This document shows, piece after piece, positions 1 to 8,353 of a stretch of 19,595 bases of DNA. The notes beneath the pieces are model-generated. The model was not told where the DNA came from. It searched no databases and saw only the letters and a list, made by a program, of their open reading frames with translations. The position numbers and the translations under genes were made by a program. Source of the DNA: JANNVZ01 sp046155615 (GTDB lineage: Bacteria; Bacteroidota; Bacteroidia; Flavobacteriales_D; Sanyastnellaceae). The stretch is from the NCBI GenBank assembly GCA_046155615.1, contig JBJXFP010000051.1:1-19595 (forward strand). Direction: 5' to 3'. Each line of letters begins with the position of its first letter. Positions within the stretch are counted from its first letter, which is position 1.

Positions 1-78
1 GTGGACAATGCCTTTGGCGACAGGAATCTGGTGTGTACATGTCCTCCTATCGAGATGTATGAGAATGTGACAGTTTAA
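1..78 (+). CDS. gcvP: Glycine dehydrogenase (P-protein), C-terminal end, partial
   Basis: The window opens inside a coding frame that runs from base 1 to a TAA at 76-78 and encodes 25 residues. The stretch DNAFGDRNLVCTCPPIEMYE matches the characteristic C-terminus of the glycine cleavage system P-protein (the family ends in a 'YGDRNL.C.C.P...Y' pattern). The P-protein is the pyridoxal-phosphate enzyme that decarboxylates glycine and passes the aminomethyl group to the lipoylated H-protein. Only the tail is present, so nothing can be said about the active site or start. It converges on the penicillin-binding protein gene with a gap of about 34 bp in which I see no clear terminator hairpin. The identification rests on one short but distinctive motif. 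Confidence 0.85.
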   Translation: MDNAFGDRNLVCTCPPIEMYENVTV

Positions 79-112
79 GACGATCCGGCTCTCCAAAAAT
101 GAGAAATCCTAA

Positions 113-2578
113 TCATTCATCCTTCTCTTCTTCGCTACCCTCACTGTCTATTATTTCTTCTGTTTCCACCACCACCTTGGTTCCTACTGACAGTGTGTCT
201 TCGTATTCAAAATCGAGATCATCTAAGTCGTCAATACCAACAGGGCCGCCTGCCACCGCAGTATTACCCACATCATAGCCGCTGGGTTTTGCAAAGTCTT
301 CTTTCGATATTTTGATGTCAGCATCGGCATACACTTTCTTCATGTAGTAGCCATAAATAGGCAGGCCTGTGTTGGCACCCTGGCCAATGGCAGTGCTTGT
401 GAATCTAACCGTGGGGTCTTGTGCGCCTACCCAAACCCCAGTTACCAAATCGGGTGTCAACCCCATAAACCAGCCATCGGTGTTGTTTTGTGTGGTGCCC
501 GTTTTGCCCGCTGTCGGATAGGTGATGCCGCCATAAGGTTTGGCCGCATTGCGCAAACGCACACCGGTGCCGCTGCCACAAGAGCCATCCACTACCGCCT
601 TCATCATCGTTATCATTTTGTAAGCATCATTGGGCGAAAGGGCTTGTTCCACCTTAGGCTCTGCTTCAAAAATTACAGTCCCGTTTTTGTCTTCAATGCG
701 CAGCACAAAAGTTGGTTCTACATATACACCATTGTTTGCAAAGGTGCTAAGCGCTCCCACCATCTCATAGAGCGGTATGTTGGCTGCACCCAGCGACAAT
801 GGCCCTACCGGATCTAAGTACGACTTGATGCCCATGCGTTTTGCTAAGCTGATAATGTTGTCTATTCCGTATGTCTGCGCAAGTCGCGCACTCACTGTGT
901 TTACAGAGTTGGCCAATGCGCAGCGCATGCTGTATGAGCCATAGCCGGTGCCGCTGTTTTTGGGCGACCACCCGCCCCAGGTTATTGCACTTCCGTCAAC
1001 TACATCAGTGGGGTTTTTTCCCCCGATGCGCAGTGCTGTGGCATACACGATGGGCTTGAATGTAGATCCCACTTGTCGCTTACTTTGATACACATTGTCA
1101 AACTTGAAATGCTTGAAATCAATACCACCTACCCAGGCTTTCACATGGCCACTGTGTGGCTCTATACTCATCAGGCTGGCGTGCAGTATGGCCTTGTGGT
1201 ATTTGATGCTGTCAAGTGGTGTGAGCGAGGTGTCCTTCGCGCCCTGGTGCGAATAGACTTTCATCTTCACCGCTGTTCCAAATTCTTTTTCGATGTCAAC
1301 TTCACTTCTGGTGTGCCATTGGTGGCCGCAGCCGCCCTTGTCAGCATCGCAGTAGTATAGGTTCACACCGTCCTGGGTTTTACGCGCTATGTAGAATGCG
1401 GGTCTCTGGCATTCAGGGCATAGGTTGCCGGTTGCTATTTTGTATCGGTCGCTGTCTTTGATCGCGCGGTTCATTATCGCCTCACGCGATTCTTTTTTGA
1501 TGCCATTGTAAAATGGAAAATTCTCCTTCTTTCTTCTTGCTACATCTTTTGTAAAGGCTGGTTGCAGTTCCTTGCGCAAATGTTCTTCCACTGCCCACTC
1601 TGCATACGACTGCATTACAGGGTCAATGGTGGTATAAACCTTTAGTCCATCGCTGTATATGTCGTATGCGCTGCCATCTGCTTTGTGGTATTTAAGGCCA
1701 CCCTGCGCATCTTTTTCATCCAGAATGTCTTGCAGTTTTCCGCGAAGTACTTCGCGGAAGTATGGTGCAGGGCCCTCATCGTGGCTCATCTTCTGGTAGT
1801 CCAATCCAAGTGGTAGTTTTTTTAATGAGTCACAAGTTTGTTCGGCCAGATAGCTGTACTTCACCATTTGATTGAGTACCACACTGCGCCTGTGCGTTAC
1901 CGTATCCACCTTGGATGCTCGCATGGGGTTGAACAGCGATGAATTTTTCAGCATGCCAACCAGCATGGCACACTGTTCTGTTTTTAGTTCTTTGGGTGTT
2001 GCGTTGAAGTAAATGTGTGCCGCGCTCTTTATGCCTACCGCCTGATTGGAGAAATCATATTGATTCAGGTAGAGAGCAATGATTTCGTCTTTGGTGTAAA
2101 GTCTTTCGATACGACACGCGATGATCCATTCACGAATTTTTTGCCAGACACGCCACAATTTTCCTCCGCGTCTTTCGGTTATGGTGAATTGCATCTTGGC
2201 CAATTGCTGGGTAATGGTGCTGGCACCACCATCGCTGCCAGCGCTGGCTATGGCACGCATCAGTGCGCGTATGTCCACTCCGCTGTGCTCGCGAAAGCGC
2301 ACATCTTCGGTGGCAAGCAGGGCATCCACCAACACCTGTGGCAATTCATCATAGCGTACATCAGCACGATTCTCTTTGTAGTAAGCGCCAAAGGATTTAC
2401 CGTCTGAACCAAGCACTTGCGTGGCTAAGTTTATTTTCGGATTGGCGAGTGTGTCTACCGAGGGCAAGCCGCTTGTCATTGCAGCAAGCAAAAGCACCAA
2501 CACAAGTATTACCGGTGACAAGGCGATCCACCACAGTCGTTTGTTGTAGTTTGGTTTCGAGGTTTTGGTTGTAGCCAT
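113..2578 (-). CDS. Class A penicillin-binding protein (PBP1A-type transglycosylase/transpeptidase) with a Cys4 insert
   Basis: Bifunctional peptidoglycan synthase, anchored in the inner membrane and acting in the periplasm. I choose the ATG at 2576-2578 (821 residues, MATTKTSK); the frame also opens three codons earlier at a TTG. After a basic N-terminus there is one membrane segment at about 16-35. The GT51 glycosyltransferase domain (about 60-230) shows ATEDVRF with catalytic Glu91 and GGASTITQQLAK. The transpeptidase domain (about 460-740) shows all three active-site motifs: STFK at 505-508 (nucleophile Ser505), SVN at 558-560, and KTG at 692-694. Between the two catalytic domains, residues 387-417 hold CPEC and two further cysteines (C387, C390, C410, C417), a zinc-ribbon-like spacing not expected in this family. 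The C-terminus is very acidic. The gene stands alone, convergent with gcvP and divergent from the T9SS protein gene. Enzyme class is certain; the exact paralogue name is not. Confidence 0.95.
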   Translation of the reverse strand: MATTKTSKPNYNKRLWWIALSPVILVLVLLLAAMTSGLPSVDTLANPKINLATQVLGSDGKSFGAYYKENRADVRYDELPQVLVDALLATEDVRFREHSGVDIRALMRAIASAGSDGGASTITQQLAKMQFTITERRGGKLWRVWQKIREWIIACRIERLYTKDEIIALYLNQYDFSNQAVGIKSAAHIYFNATPKELKTEQCAMLVGMLKNSSLFNPMRASKVDTVTHRRSVVLNQMVKYSYLAEQTCDSLKKLPLGLDYQKMSHDEGPAPYFREVLRGKLQDILDEKDAQGGLKYHKADGSAYDIYSDGLKVYTTIDPVMQSYAEWAVEEHLRKELQPAFTKDVARRKKENFPFYNGIKKESREAIMNRAIKDSDRYKIATGNLCPECQRPAFYIARKTQDGVNLYYCDADKGGCGHQWHTRSEVDIEKEFGTAVKMKVYSHQGAKDTSLTPLDSIKYHKAILHASLMSIEPHSGHVKAWVGGIDFKHFKFDNVYQSKRQVGSTFKPIVYATALRIGGKNPTDVVDGSAITWGGWSPKNSGTGYGSYSMRCALANSVNTVSARLAQTYGIDNIISLAKRMGIKSYLDPVGPLSLGAANIPLYEMVGALSTFANNGVYVEPTFVLRIEDKNGTVIFEAEPKVEQALSPNDAYKMITMMKAVVDGSCGSGTGVRLRNAAKPYGGITYPTAGKTGTTQNNTDGWFMGLTPDLVTGVWVGAQDPTVRFTSTAIGQGANTGLPIYGYYMKKVYADADIKISKEDFAKPSGYDVGNTAVAGGPVGIDDLDDLDFEYEDTLSVGTKVVVETEEIIDSEGSEEEKDE

Positions 2579-2599
2579 GATGTGCAATCGTTATTGGTT

Positions 2600-2607
2600 C
2601 AAAAATA
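2600..2607 (-). promoter_or_regulatory. Candidate -7 box for the PBP gene
   Basis: Read on the minus strand, TATTTTTG matches the Bacteroidota -7 consensus TAnnTTTG exactly and lies 21 bp upstream of the chosen ATG, which would give a very short 5' leader. I do not find a TTG at the expected -33 distance, so this is a weak call. Confidence 0.25.
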
Positions 2608-2701
2608 TTGTTTGTTATGGACTGTTGCTCATGCGCTCCTGCTTTCAATGCATAGTGCATAGTTGATGAAAAAATAAACAATATGAACATGTGCGGGCAA
2701 C

Positions 2702-2730
2702 TTGAGTGGCATTTAGAGCAACTACTATTG
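2702..2730 (+). promoter_or_regulatory. Candidate promoter (-33 TTG / -7 TACTATTG) for the T9SS-exported protein
   Basis: TTG at 2702-2704 is followed, after an 18-bp spacer, by TACTATTG at 2723-2730, one mismatch from the Bacteroidota -7 consensus TAnnTTTG. The start codon lies 49 bp downstream of the -7 box. A C-T7-AATTG tract at 2736-2748 follows. The same arrangement occurs before the small gene at 10097, which strengthens the call. Confidence 0.45.
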
Positions 2731-2779
2731 TGCGCCTTTTTTTAATTGGCGATTCCACTTACTATCTAAACATTTTTAC

Positions 2780-5700
2780 ATGAAGAAAATCTTACTCATG
2801 GCCTGCATGGCTTTCTCAGTCTCAGGCTTTTCTCAACTTAAACTTACATACTGCGATCCGGCAAACACAGAGCTGAAGGTGAAAAATTTTGGAGGTGTCT
2901 CTGTCAACATATCTACCTACCGCCTTTGCAGCAGTTTTAATTACAAAATACTGAATGCAGCATCGGGGATCAACATTCTCAGTGGAGACTTTGATCTGGC
3001 CACTGGCGAAGAAGTTTATTTCCAATGGACTGATGCCGGAACTGGATTTTCGGTTGCAAACGATGATATGGGTTTGTACTTGCCAAGCGGCAGCTTCGGC
3101 TCTGCGGTCAACATGGTTGACTTCATAGAGTGGGGAGCAGGTGATCAGGGCCGCGAGGATGTGGCTGTTGCAGCCAACCTTTGGGTCGAAGATGAATTCG
3201 TGCCTACGCCCGGCCCGTTTTATTACATCGGCAACGGTAGTTTTTCAGGGGCAACACAATGGTCGAATCAGCCTCCTGGTGGCGACCCATACACTGGTGT
3301 GCGCATCAACGAGGTAGACCCCGATCAGCCCAGTGCCGATGCTGGCGAGTTTATTGAACTCTATGGTGATCCCAACACATCACTTGATGGTCTCGTGGTG
3401 GTATTCTTTCAGGGTAGTGGTGGCGATGCTACTTATGCAGCGTATGATTTGGATGGTTATTCGCTCGATGCATCTGGTTTTTTTATAATGGGCAATGCGG
3501 CAGTTCCATCTGTTCAACTCATTTTCCCCGGCAACTCGCTTCAGAATGGTTCTGATGGTATAGCCATCTATGTGGGTGATGCCACTGACTGGCCCAATGG
3601 TACATTGGCCACCGCCACTGATATTGTAGACGCTATAGTATATGGCACGGACGATCCTGTGGATGCGGGTCTGGTGGCCATACTCACTCCAGGCCAGGCA
3701 CAATTGAATGACACTGGCAACAGTGCCAATTCTTTTTCGCGCGTGCCAGATGGTGGCGATGCTTTGATAACAACCAATTATCTGGTGCAGTCCATCACCC
3801 CGGGTTTTACCAACCAACTGCCTTGCGCTGGTGGCACTGTGGCGTTGCTTGGTGGCGGCACATCCCTCGATGTTTGTCTGGATGACATAGGCCCGATAGA
3901 CCTTACACTGAGTGATGGTGACGGAGACAATTCTTCATACATACTCACCAATTCCGGGGACACAATTTTGATGTTAGGACTGTCCAATCCGTTCGATCTG
4001 ACCGGCCTTGCGGCCGGCACATACCACATCTGGTCTGTGTCATACACAGGCAGTTTAGACAACGAAACGACACAACCCGGATTTCCTCTTATGGATATTG
4101 CGGGTGATGCATGTCTTGCATTCAGCAGCAATTTCGTCACTATCACCATTACCGATTGCACACTACCCGTGTGCGATGGAGGCGATTTGTTTACCAACGA
4201 CAACCTCACATTCATCAGCGTATGTGCCGATGCTGATGCAGACAACTATACATTCAGCAACAATGGCACAGGCGATGTCAGCTACACCTACATACTTACA
4301 GATTTTGGATCTGACATCATAGCCGTATTAGCGGGCAATGAATATGATTTCAATTTGCTTATTGCCGGACAATACCATGTGTATGGTGTGTCGCATGATG
4401 GCGACCTGGTTCTTGGCAGCATTGCTCCGGGTAGCCCGGTCAATGCTGTTCAGAGCACAGGCGTATGCATTGACATATCCGCCAACGATATCACAGTGTA
4501 TGTAACAGAATGCAACAGCGTGGAAGGCTGCACTGAATTATTCTTCTCGCAATATCTGGAAGGAAGTTCAAACAACAAAGCACTGGAGATATACAATCCG
4601 ACACCTTTTCCTGTTGACTTAGACGACTACGATTTGCTGGGTTACTTCAATGGCGAAACATCAGAAGGTCCGGTGATGGCCCTTGCCGGCATATTGCAGC
4701 CGGGCGAGGTGTTTGTTGTAGTGAATTCGCAAGCTGATGCACCATTGCTTGCACAAGCTGATATGACAGGCGCAATTGCAACATTCAATGGTGATGATGC
4801 CTTGGTGCTCACAAAAAATTTGGAACCTGTTGACATGATTGGTGTGATAGGATCTGACCCGGGCACGGCCTGGACGTTTGGAACAGGTAGCACACAAGAC
4901 AAAACATTGGTGCGCAAACCAACAGTGAATTCACCAACACTCAACTGGATACAATCGCAAGGCCAGTGGTTAGTGAACAACATTGATGACTTCGCAAGCG
5001 TTGGTTCGCACACTGCGCTGCCATGCAGCGATGTCGCATTTGTTGGCTTCACTTCTGCCGCTGTGTCCGTGGAAGAAAGTGTAGGCACACTCATCATAAA
5101 TCTTCAATCTTTCAATGTGATAAACACCTTTGATGCGAACATCAGCGTGACTGCATCAAGCGCAACTGCCGTGGACGATTATGAAGACGTGTTTCCTCTT
5201 GTGCTGAATGTGGGCGTTGGTGAAACTTCACCGGAGTTTTCTATAGACATAGTGGACGACCTGATACAGGAGGGATACGAATACATCACACTCACGCTTA
5301 CTGCACCTGATGCAGTTACGCTGAATGCAGTGATGACCATTACCATAGAGCCAAGTGATCAAGAATATCCCCCATACACCATTGCACAAATCATAGCTGA
5401 TGCAAACAACAATACCTTGGCCGATAGCCTGGGTGTGTTCTGCGCCATCAGGGGCGTAGTGCATGGTATTGATTTCAATCCGGCAGGCATTCATTTCCAC
5501 CTTGTGGAAGGCCCGGCAGCCATCAAAATTTTTGATGCTGACGACAACTTTGGTTACACAGTAACTGAAGGCGACAGCGTGACGGTGAAGGGTGAGGTAA
5601 CTCAGTTCATGGGTATGACAGAATTTTTTCCAGATTCTATTTTTTATATAGATGGCGGTCATCCGCTCGAAAGCATCACTTTGTTGAATGGTCCGATAAC

Positions 5701-6490
5701 AGAAGAGATGGAGAGCCACCTGGTGAGTGTAGAGTGTGTGGAATTGGTAGATGCAACTCAATGGACAAACGTTGAAAATGGTTTCAACGTGGATGTTACA
5801 GATGGAACTAACACATGGACCATGCGCATTGATCTTGACACGGATATTTACGGAACAAATCCTCCATCGGGCCACTTCAGTGCTGTTGGCATTGCCGCAC
5901 AGTTTGACACTACCGGGGCACCTTACGATGAAGGATACCACTTCTGGCCGCGGTATCTGGCGGATTTCACCGATCAGGTTACGGCTTCCTTCATTCAGTT
6001 TGGCGACATTGTTTATGGTGATGATGGTGTCACCATCAATTTCCTGAACACCAGCAGTGGTGATGTGAATTACGACTGGGATTTTGGTGACGGCACTACC
6101 AGCGATGAGGAATTCCCCAACAAGTTTTACACCTACGATTTTCTGAGCACAGTAAGCGATGTAACCATCACACTCACCGTTGACAATGGTGCGGGCTGCT
6201 TTGATACATTCACTTATACAACAGATGCCATCTACACAGGCATTGATGATTATGGGGTAGCAGACCTGTTGGTGTATCCAAATCCTGCGAATGATTTGTT
6301 GAACATCAAATCAGAACAATCCATCATGCAGATAAGATTGACTGACGCCTCAGGCCGCATAGTGTTACTGCACAACAAGAATATGGGCAGCAGATGGACT
6401 CTCGATTTGAGTTCACTTCAAGCAGGCCTTTATGAATTGAGTGTGCAAACCGATTCAGGTTTTGTGCATCAGCGCATCGTGAAGAAGTAA
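2780..6490 (+). CDS. Large secreted multidomain protein with lamin-tail, Calx-beta, OB-like and PKD domains and a T9SS sorting domain
   Basis: A 1236-residue exported protein. Residues 1-19 form a signal peptide (MKKILLMACMAFSVSGFSQ). Domains seen in order: an N-terminal beta-sandwich (about 20-160); a lamin-tail-like domain (about 172-290, RINEVDPDQPSADAGEFIEL); two copies of one module (about 375-460 and 480-576, sharing the patterns YILT, LAAGTYH/LIAGQYH and VSYTG/VSHDG); a second lamin-tail domain (about 584-700, SQYLEGSSNNKALEIYN); a Calx-beta-like domain (about 752-858); two OB-like regions resembling DUF5689 and nuclease-associated modules (about 866-1065); a PKD domain (about 1070-1154, YDWDFGDGTTS); and a type A T9SS sorting domain (1162-1236, LLVYPNPANDLLNIKS, ending IVKK). 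T9SS substrates are translocated across the outer membrane and usually attached to the surface. I see no catalytic domain, so adhesion, matrix or ligand binding is more likely than enzymatic activity. Transcribed alone, with its own promoter candidate and terminator. Confidence 0.9.
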   Translation: MKKILLMACMAFSVSGFSQLKLTYCDPANTELKVKNFGGVSVNISTYRLCSSFNYKILNAASGINILSGDFDLATGEEVYFQWTDAGTGFSVANDDMGLYLPSGSFGSAVNMVDFIEWGAGDQGREDVAVAANLWVEDEFVPTPGPFYYIGNGSFSGATQWSNQPPGGDPYTGVRINEVDPDQPSADAGEFIELYGDPNTSLDGLVVVFFQGSGGDATYAAYDLDGYSLDASGFFIMGNAAVPSVQLIFPGNSLQNGSDGIAIYVGDATDWPNGTLATATDIVDAIVYGTDDPVDAGLVAILTPGQAQLNDTGNSANSFSRVPDGGDALITTNYLVQSITPGFTNQLPCAGGTVALLGGGTSLDVCLDDIGPIDLTLSDGDGDNSSYILTNSGDTILMLGLSNPFDLTGLAAGTYHIWSVSYTGSLDNETTQPGFPLMDIAGDACLAFSSNFVTITITDCTLPVCDGGDLFTNDNLTFISVCADADADNYTFSNNGTGDVSYTYILTDFGSDIIAVLAGNEYDFNLLIAGQYHVYGVSHDGDLVLGSIAPGSPVNAVQSTGVCIDISANDITVYVTECNSVEGCTELFFSQYLEGSSNNKALEIYNPTPFPVDLDDYDLLGYFNGETSEGPVMALAGILQPGEVFVVVNSQADAPLLAQADMTGAIATFNGDDALVLTKNLEPVDMIGVIGSDPGTAWTFGTGSTQDKTLVRKPTVNSPTLNWIQSQGQWLVNNIDDFASVGSHTALPCSDVAFVGFTSAAVSVEESVGTLIINLQSFNVINTFDANISVTASSATAVDDYEDVFPLVLNVGVGETSPEFSIDIVDDLIQEGYEYITLTLTAPDAVTLNAVMTITIEPSDQEYPPYTIAQIIADANNNTLADSLGVFCAIRGVVHGIDFNPAGIHFHLVEGPAAIKIFDADDNFGYTVTEGDSVTVKGEVTQFMGMTEFFPDSIFYIDGGHPLESITLLNGPITEEMESHLVSVECVELVDATQWTNVENGFNVDVTDGTNTWTMRIDLDTDIYGTNPPSGHFSAVGIAAQFDTTGAPYDEGYHFWPRYLADFTDQVTASFIQFGDIVYGDDGVTINFLNTSSGDVNYDWDFGDGTTSDEEFPNKFYTYDFLSTVSDVTITLTVDNGAGCFDTFTYTTDAIYTGIDDYGVADLLVYPNPANDLLNIKSEQSIMQIRLTDASGRIVLLHNKNMGSRWTLDLSSLQAGLYELSVQTDSGFVHQRIVKK

Positions 6491-6522
6491 AGTTTTATTG
6501 CACAGTTTTTTGTGTTTGAATA

Positions 6523-6560
6523 CCTCCGACAAAAAGTGTCGGGGGTTTTCTTTTTATTTC
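6523..6560 (+). terminator. Rho-independent terminator of the T9SS-exported protein gene
   Basis: A 9-bp stem (CCTCCGACA at 6523-6531 pairing with TGTCGGGGG at 6537-6545, one G-T pair) closes a 5-base loop and is followed by a T-rich tail (TTTTCTTTTTATTT). It starts 33 bp after the stop codon. The rest of the gap, up to the start at 6781, is AT-rich and I see no other gene or clear promoter in it. Confidence 0.85.
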
Positions 6561-6780
6561 GGATTTCACATTGGATCGATTGAAGGAATTCAGGCATTTT
6601 CTTGATTCAATTAACCAAACACCAAACAAGGCAATCTTTGAAATCAATCAATTCAGCCAAAATGAAACTAACAGCTTCGATTGAGCATTCATGTTTTATT
6701 CAATTCAGAGCGCAGAGCACAACGTTACTTTTTGCATCCTTCTACTTTCGACAACTCAAAATTTTTTCATTCGCATACCT

Positions 6781-7482
6781 ATGAAAAACAAATACGTAAA
6801 ACGATTCATCAATTTTGTACTGAACGGCCTGCTGATTTCGCTGCCTGTGTTTGGTACAGGCTACATCATATATCACCTGCTCAACTGGCTTGACGGTATT
6901 GTACCGCATCTGCTTGGCAACATGCAGCCAGGAGATCCGGGACAAGATGCACAGTTGATGATTGACACCGTGGACGGCCCTCTGAAACTGCCTGTGCAAA
7001 TAGTGCAGGACACCCCGGGCGGATATTCCGGCATAGGCATTCTCATGCTGGTAGCCTTGCTCTTCGTGCTGGGCTGGCTGGGCCATGTTTTCATTAACGA
7101 CCGACTGAAAAGTCTATTCGAAAAACTCCTTGATCGTATTCCGGGGGTGAATAATATATACCACACCATCAGCGACATACTTGGCGCATTCGTTGGCAAC
7201 AAAAAGAAATTCAACCAACCTGTGCTGGTAAAGGTGAGCGAACAACTGGACCTCGAAATGGTTGGTTTTATTACCGATACTGACTTGATTGAGCTTGGGG
7301 ATATAAAAGGAAAAGTGGCAGTTTATTTTCCCATGAGCTACAGTTTTGCCGGACACATGCTGGTGGTGCCTGTAAAGAATCTGAAACGGATAGAGAGTAA
7401 TCCGGTGGACATAATGAAATACACCGTGAGCGGAGGCATAGTAGAATTTGATCCCGATGATGACAACCGCAAGAACAAGTAG
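6781..7482 (+). CDS. DUF502 family membrane protein
   Basis: A 233-residue inner-membrane protein of the DUF502 family, whose function is not established. I choose the ATG at 6781 (MKNKYVKRFINFVLNGLL), because this is where family similarity begins; the frame is open for 30 further residues upstream, but these look like translated AT-rich intergenic DNA. Two hydrophobic segments are visible, about 14-36 and 84-106. Between them lies a loop of about 45 residues (residues 46-83). The second segment leads into the conserved INDRLKSLFEKLLDRIPGVN, then NIYHTISDILGAF, followed by a soluble beta-rich C-terminal part containing FPMSYSFAGHMLVVP and ending in an acidic DPDDDNRKNK tail. No convincing ribosome-binding site is seen, as is common in Bacteroidota. 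The following transporter gene starts inside its last codons, so the two are probably co-transcribed and translationally coupled. Confidence 0.85.
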   Translation: MKNKYVKRFINFVLNGLLISLPVFGTGYIIYHLLNWLDGIVPHLLGNMQPGDPGQDAQLMIDTVDGPLKLPVQIVQDTPGGYSGIGILMLVALLFVLGWLGHVFINDRLKSLFEKLLDRIPGVNNIYHTISDILGAFVGNKKKFNQPVLVKVSEQLDLEMVGFITDTDLIELGDIKGKVAVYFPMSYSFAGHMLVVPVKNLKRIESNPVDIMKYTVSGGIVEFDPDDDNRKNK

Positions 7483-8353
7483 CCTGCTCCTTCTTCATCT
7501 CATTGTATTTATTTGGGGTTTCACCGGCATACTTGGCCGCGAGATTTCGCTCGATGCTTTTGCGCTGGTGTGGTGGCGCGTACTCGTAGCTGCTGCAGCC
7601 ATTGGTGCTTACGCCTTTTTTTTCAATAAGAAGCTCGCAGCACCCAGCCGCAGTATCGCAAAATTTGCAGCTATTGGAGTCCTTACCGCAGCGCATTGGG
7701 TCTGTTTTTTTGCAAGTATCAAAGCCTCCAATGTGTCAGTAGCCCTTGCCGTTATCAGCACCACCTCATTCTTTGTGTCGCTCGTTGCACCTTTTGTGCG
7801 CAATGAAAAATTCAAGTCTTATGAAGTGCTTCTTGGTTTGATGGTGATTGCAGGCCTCTTCATCATTTTCAAATTTGAAATGCAGTATGCCGAAGGCATT
7901 GTTCTCTCATTGCTGGCCTCGTTTTTTGCCGCAGTTTTTTCCAGCTACAATAGCAAATTGATAGCAGAACATACTGCCGCGAAAATTGCATTTTGGGAAA
8001 TGCTGTTTGCGCTGCTTGCCATGAGCATCTTTCTCGTTTGCACGAAGCAAATACACTACACCATAATAGCGCCTACCGCCAAGGACATTTGGCTTTTGTT
8101 GTTGTTGGGCGTGGCGTGTACCGGCTTTGCTTTTTTGGCGGGCATAGAAGTGATGAAGGTTCTTTCGCCATTCACCTGTGCTCTTACCATCAACTTAGAG
8201 CCTGTCTATACCATCGGTTTCGCACTGTGGATTTATGGAGAAAGTGAATACATGAGTCCGCAGTTTTATCTGGGGGCACTCATCATCATTTCCACTCTAT
8301 TCATCAATGCCTGGATCAAGAAAAGGGAAAGTTCACTCCGGTTTCCACAGTAA
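7457..8353 (+). CDS. EamA/DMT family transporter
   Basis: A polytopic inner-membrane protein of 298 residues (ATG at 7457; a second ATG follows directly at 7460). It shows the two-fold repeat of about ten hydrophobic segments typical of the drug/metabolite transporter superfamily with two EamA domains. The first half includes LIVFIWGFTGILGREISL and the helix with AALIGVLTAAHWVCFFASIK-like spacing (the actual run is AIGVLTAAHWVCFFASIKAS); the second half ends with the pattern LEPVYTIGFALWIYGES, matching the conserved E-P helix of the family. Substrates of this family (amino acids, metabolites, nucleotide sugars, drugs) cannot be predicted from sequence alone. The start overlaps the end of the DUF502 gene by 26 bp in another frame, which suggests coupling. 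Its last 21 bp overlap the end of the minus-strand gene at 8333, leaving no space for a terminator between the convergent genes. Confidence 0.9.
   Translation: MMTTARTSSLLLLHLIVFIWGFTGILGREISLDAFALVWWRVLVAAAAIGAYAFFFNKKLAAPSRSIAKFAAIGVLTAAHWVCFFASIKASNVSVALAVISTTSFFVSLVAPFVRNEKFKSYEVLLGLMVIAGLFIIFKFEMQYAEGIVLSLLASFFAAVFSSYNSKLIAEHTAAKIAFWEMLFALLAMSIFLVCTKQIHYTIIAPTAKDIWLLLLLGVACTGFAFLAGIEVMKVLSPFTCALTINLEPVYTIGFALWIYGESEYMSPQFYLGALIIISTLFINAWIKKRESSLRFPQ

Noticed and set aside
2650..2663. Direct repeat GCATAGT x2 upstream of the PBP gene
   Set aside because: Two copies of a 7-bp AT-rich word are expected by chance in such a region, and no promoter element is associated with it.
2397..2690. 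Minus-strand 97-residue frame upstream of the PBP gene
   Set aside because: It overlaps the PBP N-terminus in another frame and the intergenic part has no coding character.
2733..2752. Possible hairpin around the T7 tract (CGCC ... GGCG)
   Set aside because: The stem is only 4 bp with an 11-12-base loop, too weak for a terminator; the T-tract is better explained as part of the shared leader block.
3380..4245. Minus-strand open frames of 145 and 155 residues
   Set aside because: Both are antisense to the long lamin-tail and duplicated modules and have compositions typical of shadow frames.
5228..5941. Minus-strand open frame of 237 residues inside the T9SS protein gene
   Set aside because: Its product is a cysteine/histidine-rich, low-logic translation with no domain, and the plus strand in the same place encodes clear Calx-beta and OB-like domains. 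It is an antisense shadow.
6602..6893. Short plus-strand frames between the terminator and the DUF502 gene
   Set aside because: They are AT-rich translations of intergenic DNA that run into the DUF502 gene out of frame; the DUF502 start at 6781 is better supported.
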